A stretch of 11,617 nt of DNA from Sulfuritalea sp. (lineage in GTDB: Bacteria; Pseudomonadota; Gammaproteobacteria; Burkholderiales; Rhodocyclaceae): contig JADJQA010000071.1 in NCBI GenBank assembly GCA_016712985.1, positions 1 to 11,617 on the forward strand, in the 5' to 3' direction. The translations under genes and the position numbers were made by a program. Below, piece by piece: positions 6,697 through 11,617 of the stretch. How positions within the stretch are numbered: position 1 is the stretch's first letter; each line of letters opens with the position of its first letter. The notes under the pieces were generated by a model, which saw only the letters and a program-made list of their open reading frames with translations, was not told the DNA's origin and searched no databases.

Positions 6697-8292
6697 ATGA
6701 CAGATTCCACGTTGTTGCAAGAACTGATTGCCCTTTCGGCGCGGCACAGGCTGCAATCCGTTGCGCTTACCTATGGCAAGCACGAGTTGTGCTACGGCGA
6801 TTTGCAGGAGGCGGTGAGCCGCTTCGCCGCCGGCCTGATCGGCCTCGGCCTGCAGCGCGGCGAGCGCGTGGCGATCTATCTCGAAAAGCGCTTCGAGACG
6901 GTCATCGCCAGTTTTGGCGCCCCGGCGGCCGGTGGCGTTTTCGTGCCGCTGAACCCCTTGCTGAAGCCGGAGCAGGTCGCCTACATCCTGCGCGACTGCA
7001 ATGTCCGGGTCCTGGTGACGTCGCCGGAACGCTTGGCGCTGCTGGATTCCGTGCTGGCCGAATGCCATGACCTGCGTCAGGTGGTGTTGCTCGATGCCGA
7101 GCAAACCCTGCCTTCAGGCGGGGAGCTGTCGCATTGCCGCTGGAGCGAAATGCTGGAAGCTCCGCCGCGGGCCGGGCACCGGGTGATCGATACCGACATG
7201 GTCGCCATCCTTTACACCTCCGGCAGCACCGGCAAGCCGAAAGGCGTGGTGCTCTCCCACCGCAACATGGTGGCCGGCGCCAAGAGCGTGGCCGCGTACC
7301 TGGAAAACGGGCCGGACGACACGCTGCTGGCCGCGCTGCCGCTGTCTTTCGACGCCGGCTTCAGCCAGTTGACCACGGCCTTCCATGTCGGCGCGCGGGT
7401 GGTGCTGCTGAATTACCTGCTGCCGCGGGATGTGCTGAAGGCCCTGGAGCGCGAGAAGGTCACCGGCCTGACGGCGGTGCCGCCGCTGTATATCCAGCTT
7501 GCCCAACTGGACTGGCCGGCCGCAATCACCGGGCACCTGCGCTATTTCGCCAATACCGGTGGACGCATGCCGCGGGAAACGCTGACAGCCTTGCGCGAGC
7601 GGCTGCCGAAGACCAAACCCTTCCTGATGTACGGCCTGACCGAGGCATTTCGCTCCACCTTCCTGCCTCCGGAGGAGGTGGACCGCCGGCCCGATTCGAT
7701 CGGCAAGGCGATCCCCAATGCGGAGATTCTGGTGTTGCGCGAGGATGGCTCGCCGTGCGCGCCCAACGAACCGGGCGAACTGGTGCATCGGGGGGCGCTG
7801 GTGGGTATGGGCTACTGGAGCGACCCGGAGAAAACCGCTGAACGCTACAAGCCGCTGCCCAGCCACGTGCCGGGGCGCGAGCCCGGTCTGGTCCTGCCTG
7901 AACTGGCGGTGTTTTCCGGGGACACGGTGCGCATGGACGACGAGGGCTTCCTGTATTTCATTGGTCGCCGTGACGAGATGATGAAAACCTCGGGCTACCG
8001 GGTCAGTCCGACCGAGGTCGAGGAGATTCTGTACGAAACGAAAATGGTGGGCGAGTGTGTGGCTTTCGGTGTGGATCACGCTGTGCTGGGGCAGGCCATC
8101 CAGGTTATCGTCACCCCGCCGGCCGGGGGAAGCCTGGATACGGTGGCCTTGCTGGCTGCGTGCCGCAGCCGGATGCCGGCGTACATGGTCCCGGCGGCCA
8201 TCGAAGTGCGCCAGGGCCCGCTGCCGCGCAACCCGAACGGGAAGATCGATCGGAAAAAGTTGAGTACCGAGTTCCAGGGTGGTGATGGCTGA
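6697..8292 (+). CDS. Acyl-CoA/acyl-ACP ligase (AMP-forming), exosortase A-associated
   Basis: A 531-residue adenylate-forming enzyme of the ANL superfamily, of the kind linked to exosortase A loci (TIGR03098 style). The motifs are in order: the P-loop-like YTSGSTGKPKG at residues 173-183, MYGLTEA at 311-317, SGDTVRMDDEGFLYFIGR at 407-424, KTSGYRVSPTEVEE at 430-443, and NPNGKIDRKKL at 512-522, which contains the catalytic C-terminal lysine. It would activate a carboxylic acid as acyl-AMP and pass it to CoA or, given the divergent carrier protein, to the phosphopantetheine of that protein (inference). I chose ATG 6697 because MTDSTLLQELIALSARH fits the family's short N-terminus. ATG 6640 and the start at 6574 would add a non-conserved stretch overlapping the promoter patch. 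No strong Shine-Dalgarno is seen. The downstream membrane protein starts inside its last codons, so the two are co-translated. Confidence 0.92.
   Translation: MTDSTLLQELIALSARHRLQSVALTYGKHELCYGDLQEAVSRFAAGLIGLGLQRGERVAIYLEKRFETVIASFGAPAAGGVFVPLNPLLKPEQVAYILRDCNVRVLVTSPERLALLDSVLAECHDLRQVVLLDAEQTLPSGGELSHCRWSEMLEAPPRAGHRVIDTDMVAILYTSGSTGKPKGVVLSHRNMVAGAKSVAAYLENGPDDTLLAALPLSFDAGFSQLTTAFHVGARVVLLNYLLPRDVLKALEREKVTGLTAVPPLYIQLAQLDWPAAITGHLRYFANTGGRMPRETLTALRERLPKTKPFLMYGLTEAFRSTFLPPEEVDRRPDSIGKAIPNAEILVLREDGSPCAPNEPGELVHRGALVGMGYWSDPEKTAERYKPLPSHVPGREPGLVLPELAVFSGDTVRMDDEGFLYFIGRRDEMMKTSGYRVSPTEVEEILYETKMVGECVAFGVDHAVLGQAIQVIVTPPAGGSLDTVALLAACRSRMPAYMVPAAIEVRQGPLPRNPNGKIDRKKLSTEFQGGDG
8276..8279 (+). 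promoter_or_regulatory. Shine-Dalgarno of the VanZ/ligase fusion gene
   Basis: AGGG lies five bases before ATG 8285 and inside the end of the acyl ligase gene. It favours ATG 8285 over the GTG codons at 8279 and 8282, which would leave almost no spacing. Confidence 0.5.
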
Positions 8293-11200
8293 GCGGGGTA
8301 CGTTCAGGGGCGAGGAAGCCGGGGCACGGTCTTCCCACCTCTTCCTTGGCTGGCTGGCTTATCTCGTCTTCGTCATCTACGGCAGTCTGGTGCCGCTGGA
8401 TTTCCAGCCGATGCCCCTCGGTCAGGCCTGGTCGCGGTTCCAACAGATACCAATGCTGCAGATCGGTGTCCAGGGCCGTGCGGACTGGGTCGCGAACGGT
8501 GTGCTCTACGTGCCGGTAGGTTTCCTCAGCGTTGCCCTGTTCGGTGCTCATGGCAGCTTGTGGCGGCGCCTGCCGGTGATCGTCGGTGCGACCCTGTTCG
8601 CAGTTGTGCTGGCGATCGGCATTGAATTCGCTCAGATCTTTTTTCCGGCCCGAACGGTTTCTCGCAACGATGTCATTGCCGAATGGATTGGCACCGTACT
8701 TGGCGTCGTGCTCGCCATTTATTGGGCCGACTGGTTCCGCAGGCTACTGGCGACGCTGTCGGGAAAGCTCGATCAGGTCGTCGCCTACACCCTGCAAGGC
8801 TATGCCGCCTGCTACCTGGCGTTCAGTTTCTTTCCCTATGATTTCCTGCTGTCCGCGACCGAACTGACGGAAAAGCTCGAGTCCGATGCCTGGGGCTGGT
8901 TCCTCGCCGGGATGAGCACAGAGCGTGGCGTGGTCGTGCTTGCGGCAAAGTTGCTGGCCGAAATTCTGGCCCTCATGCCGATCGGCCTGTTGCTGGGCCG
9001 CTGGAACGAGGCGCGACGGATGCCGGTCGCCCGGAGTGGCTGGCTGCTCGGCGCACTGCTCGGCTTGTTCATCGAGACCGTGCAGTTCTTTGTTTATTCC
9101 GGCATCGCCCAAGGCGCATCGTTGCTGACTCGCGCGGCGGGAGTGTATTTCGGCGCCGTGCTCTGGCGCGAGCGCGGACGGCTGGGCGATCTGCGCCACT
9201 CGACCGCGACCGGCCGAATCCTGCGTCTGTTTGTTTTGCTCTATCTGCCGGCGCTGGCAGCGGTCAACGGTTGGTTCGACCATGCCTGGCATGGACTCGA
9301 TGCCGCCAAGCTGGCCCTGACCGAAACGCGCTTTCTGCCCTTCTACTATCACTACTTCACTACCGAGCAGGCGGCCCTGGTGAGTCTGGTTTCCGTGGCC
9401 CTGATGTACGCACCGATCGGAGTGCTGGCCTGGCTGCGTTGCTGGTCGCGTGCCGCGGCGGTCTGGCTGGCCATGCTTGCGGCACTCGGCATCGAGTCGA
9501 GCAAGCTCTTTCTGAGCGGCACGCATGCGGACCCGACCAATGTGCTGATCGCGGCGATGGCGGGCTGGGGCATCTACCGCCTTCTGGCGCGGTTTGTCGC
9601 GCCTTCCGCGGTGGCATCTGCCGTGCCTGCCGGCACGGCCAGCACTGCGGGTACTGCACAAGCTCCGGCGGGTTTGCTGAAACAGGCGCAAGCGTCGAGA
9701 CCGTGGCCGCATTGGCTGCTGCTGCTGGGTTCTATGGCTGTTTTCTGTCTGTACTGGCTGCTGCATTTCCCGGTGATGCCCTGGGCGCTGGGTCTCGGGC
9801 TGGCGGGAGTTGCGGGCATGGTTTGGGTTCGTCCGCTGCTGGGCGTCGCGCTGATTCCTGCAGCGCTGCCGATCCTCGATCTGGCGCCGTGGAGCGGGCG
9901 CTTCTTCCTTGACGAATTCGACATCCTGCTGCTGGTGGTGCTGGCGGTGGGCTTCGCACGCGTCGGCACGGGGGCAACGCGATCGCGGCGTTATTCCTGG
10001 GCGGACGCAGCGCTCTGGCTCTTGCTGCTGAGCTTCTTCCTGAGCACGCTGCGCGCGCTGCTGCCGCCCCCGATGCTCGACGCCAACAGCTTTTCGAGCT
10101 ACCTCAGCGCCTTCAATGCCCTGCGCATCGGCAAGGGCCTGGTGTGGGCCTTGCTCATCGCCGCTTTCGTGCGGCGCGTCGACCCGAACGGGCAGGCGGC
10201 TTTCGACGCCTTCGCCCGCGGCATCGTTGTCGGCCTGGCGGTGACCGTGGCGGTGGTGTTGCGCGAGAAGATGCTGTTCGGCGGCCTGCTCGATTTCAGC
10301 ACCGAATACCGCGCCACTGGGCCATTTTCCGCGATCCATACCGGCGGCGCCTACATCGAGGGTTTCCTGGTCGCGGCGGCGCCCTTCCTGATCTATCTGA
10401 CCGTGCGCACGGCAAGGTGGCACTGGCGGGCCGCGGGCACGCTGCTGCTGTTGGGGACCACCTACGCAATCGTGGCGACGGTCTCGCGCGGTGGCCTTGC
10501 GGCCTTCGTCATCGCTTGCGGGCTGGCACTGCTGGCGACGCTGGCCGGGCGCGGTCGGCGGTTGCCGCGCCTCGGCCAGGCGGCAGTTCTTGTCGGTCTG
10601 GTCCTTGCCGTGGCGCTGCCTTTGCTGCAAGGGACCTACGTGCGGGAACGCCTGGCGAATATCGGCAGCGATCTGAAGCTGCGCCAGGCGCACTGGAGCG
10701 ACGCGCTGGCGATGCGCGACGACAATCCGCTGACCGGCCTGGTCGGCATGGGGATCGGCAAATTCCCGGTGACGCATTATTTGCGCAGCCGCGAGGCGGC
10801 GAGCCGCAGTTCGATCCATTCGGTCGCCGGCACGCCGGCCAACCCCTTCCTGCGCCTCGGGCCGGGCAGCCCGCTGTATGTGGAACAGATGGTCGCGCTG
10901 GAACCGGGGCGGAGCTACCGGCTGGCATTCGATGTGCGCTCCGAGTTGCCGGCAGCTCAGATCGGCGTCGGCCTGTGCGAAAAGTGGATGCTCGCGTCAC
11001 ATCGCTGCGCCGCGCTGTCGCAGCCCGTCGAGACGGAGTCAGGTAATGGCTGGCGGCACCGGGAATACGCGATCGAAAGCGGCGAACTCGGCAGCGGCGG
11101 CTGGATTGAGCGGCGCCCGGCCAAGCTGTCCTTGTTTTCGGGATCCGCCGCCGTCGTCGAAATCGACAATGTCCGGCTGGCGCAGGTCGATGGCTCCGAA

Positions 11201-11551
11201 CTGACCGTCAATGGGGATTTCGCGCAAGGGATGGACCGCTGGTTCTTCGCCACCGATTTCGATCTGGCGTGGCATATGCACAGCACGCCGGTGGCGATCC
11301 TGTTCGATCAGGGCTGGTTCGGGGTGCTGGCCTGGACGTTGTTCGTTGTTGCGGTATTGGTCTCCCAAGTCCGCCTGGCGTGGTGCGGCGACACTCAATC
11401 CGGCATCGCCGCCGCCGCGTTTGTCGGTCTGGGCGCCGTGAGCCTGCTCGGGGCGACCATCGACAGCCCGAGGTTCTTGCTCTTGATGGTTGTCCTGGCG
11501 ATTCTTTTGCCATATCGGGGGGATCGACGGGAGGGCGAAGCGCGTTCCTGA
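8285..11551 (+). CDS. Large membrane protein: three tandem VanZ-like units fused to an O-antigen-ligase-like core with an inserted beta-sandwich-like domain
   Basis: A 1088-residue polytopic inner-membrane protein. Residues about 18-150, 165-300 and 312-437 are three related VanZ-like units. They repeat a proline-glycine helix (NGVLYVPVGFL, ILALMPIGLLL, VALMYAPIGVL) followed by a helix with an IE pair (IGIEFAQIFF, LFIETVQFFV, LGIESSKLFL). An Ala/Thr/Pro-rich linker (438-472) leads to a second membrane part from 475, resembling O-antigen ligases and Wzy polymerases (Wzy_C-like VSRGGLAAF at 733-741, AHWSDALAMRDDNPLTG at 802-818). The large extracytoplasmic loop is enlarged by about 130 residues (855-985) that read as a carbohydrate-binding-like beta sandwich, with LEPGRSYRLAFDVRS, VVEIDNVRLAQ and VNGDFAQGMDRW. 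The loop then rejoins with WHMHSTPVAILFDQGWFGVL (996-1015), where ligases carry their catalytic His. Likely role (inference): transfer or polymerisation of the locus polysaccharide at the periplasmic face. It overlaps the ligase gene by eight bases. Confidence 0.85.
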   Translation: MAERGTFRGEEAGARSSHLFLGWLAYLVFVIYGSLVPLDFQPMPLGQAWSRFQQIPMLQIGVQGRADWVANGVLYVPVGFLSVALFGAHGSLWRRLPVIVGATLFAVVLAIGIEFAQIFFPARTVSRNDVIAEWIGTVLGVVLAIYWADWFRRLLATLSGKLDQVVAYTLQGYAACYLAFSFFPYDFLLSATELTEKLESDAWGWFLAGMSTERGVVVLAAKLLAEILALMPIGLLLGRWNEARRMPVARSGWLLGALLGLFIETVQFFVYSGIAQGASLLTRAAGVYFGAVLWRERGRLGDLRHSTATGRILRLFVLLYLPALAAVNGWFDHAWHGLDAAKLALTETRFLPFYYHYFTTEQAALVSLVSVALMYAPIGVLAWLRCWSRAAAVWLAMLAALGIESSKLFLSGTHADPTNVLIAAMAGWGIYRLLARFVAPSAVASAVPAGTASTAGTAQAPAGLLKQAQASRPWPHWLLLLGSMAVFCLYWLLHFPVMPWALGLGLAGVAGMVWVRPLLGVALIPAALPILDLAPWSGRFFLDEFDILLLVVLAVGFARVGTGATRSRRYSWADAALWLLLLSFFLSTLRALLPPPMLDANSFSSYLSAFNALRIGKGLVWALLIAAFVRRVDPNGQAAFDAFARGIVVGLAVTVAVVLREKMLFGGLLDFSTEYRATGPFSAIHTGGAYIEGFLVAAAPFLIYLTVRTARWHWRAAGTLLLLGTTYAIVATVSRGGLAAFVIACGLALLATLAGRGRRLPRLGQAAVLVGLVLAVALPLLQGTYVRERLANIGSDLKLRQAHWSDALAMRDDNPLTGLVGMGIGKFPVTHYLRSREAASRSSIHSVAGTPANPFLRLGPGSPLYVEQMVALEPGRSYRLAFDVRSELPAAQIGVGLCEKWMLASHRCAALSQPVETESGNGWRHREYAIESGELGSGGWIERRPAKLSLFSGSAAVVEIDNVRLAQVDGSELTVNGDFAQGMDRWFFATDFDLAWHMHSTPVAILFDQGWFGVLAWTLFVVAVLVSQVRLAWCGDTQSGIAAAAFVGLGAVSLLGATIDSPRFLLLMVVLAILLPYRGDRREGEARS
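10847..11239 (+). other. Region encoding a putative carbohydrate-binding-like insert in the ligase loop
   Basis: Residues about 855-985 of the fusion protein lack hydrophobic spans and show beta-sandwich features: LEPGRSYRLAFDVRS (872-886), CEKWML (898-903), a Trp-rich middle, AVVEIDNVRLAQVDG (956-970) and NGDFAQGMDRWFF (976-988). The LxPG-x-Y-x-L-x-F and D-x-F-V-x-L-type strands recall CBM4/9-like domains. Boundaries are estimated by eye. Confidence 0.6.
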
Positions 11552-11617
11552 AACCGGTCACCGTGGAGGCTTCCAGTCTGCGAGCGTCGTGCCGTCATCG
11601 CCGCGGACAACAACCGG
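11552..11617. other. Right-hand tail with no recognisable gene
   Basis: The 66 bases after the fusion gene stop contain no clear terminator hairpin and no recognisable start of a further gene. A new reading frame could begin here, but too little is present to judge. Confidence 0.5.

Noticed and set aside
7114..8079. A 321-codon open frame on the minus strand
   Set aside because: It is antisense to the acyl ligase, which carries all adenylation motifs; the reverse translation is His/Gln/Arg-rich and unstructured.
8744..10819. A 691-codon open frame on the minus strand opposite the membrane protein
   Set aside because: The translation is rich in Gln, Arg, His and Ala with no domain or motif, typical of the antisense of a high-GC membrane protein gene; the plus-strand protein has clear domains.

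Overview
The window looks like part of the exopolysaccharide locus that accompanies an exosortase A / PEP-CTERM system in a high-GC betaproteobacterium, most likely of the Rhodocyclales type (Azoarcus, Thauera, Zoogloea or Accumulibacter relatives). This rests on the gene set: an exosortase-associated acyl carrier protein, a stand-alone AMP-forming acyl ligase, the paired exosortase A-associated hydrolases 1 and 2, FemAB/GNAT-like acyltransferases, an asparagine-synthase homologue, and a VanZ/O-antigen-ligase-like membrane protein. The exosortase, glycosyltransferases and chain-length genes are not in the window. Genus-level placement is inference.

Layout: a divergent promoter region near 6562-6696 separates two transcription units. 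Leftward (minus strand) run the acyl carrier protein (6561-6310), an intergenic palindromic repeat (about 6212-6270), hydrolase 2 (6185-5370), hydrolase 1 (5373-4471), an asparagine-synthase-like protein (4474-2804), a PLP-dependent DegT/DnrJ-type aminotransferase (about 2778-1573), a first GNAT/FemAB-like acyltransferase (about 1484-458) and the start of a second one (263 to the window edge). Two joints in this unit are ATGA stop/start overlaps. Rightward (plus strand) run the acyl ligase (6697-8292) and, overlapping its stop, a 1088-residue membrane protein (8285-11551).

The three leftmost genes are broken as written. Conserved protein sequence passes between frames at least ten times in 2.5 kb, mostly at short base runs, with both single-base gains and losses, while 2804-11551 reads without a break. 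I read this as probable sequence error, perhaps a thinly covered contig end, rather than biological decay, but the sequence alone cannot settle it.

How the genes may work together (inference): the ligase activates a carboxylic acid and loads it on the carrier protein; the FemAB-like acyltransferases place acyl or aminoacyl groups on an amino sugar made by the aminotransferase; the asparagine-synthase-like protein, which lacks the N-terminal glutaminase cysteine, makes another ATP-dependent amide-type bond; the hydrolases edit or unload intermediates; and the large membrane protein polymerises or transfers the decorated glycan outside the inner membrane. The most unusual items are that membrane protein (three tandem VanZ-like units, an O-antigen-ligase-like core and a beta-sandwich-like insert in its catalytic loop), the degenerate amidotransferase, and a hydrolase pair in which one member has a Cys nucleophile and the other has lost its nucleophile.
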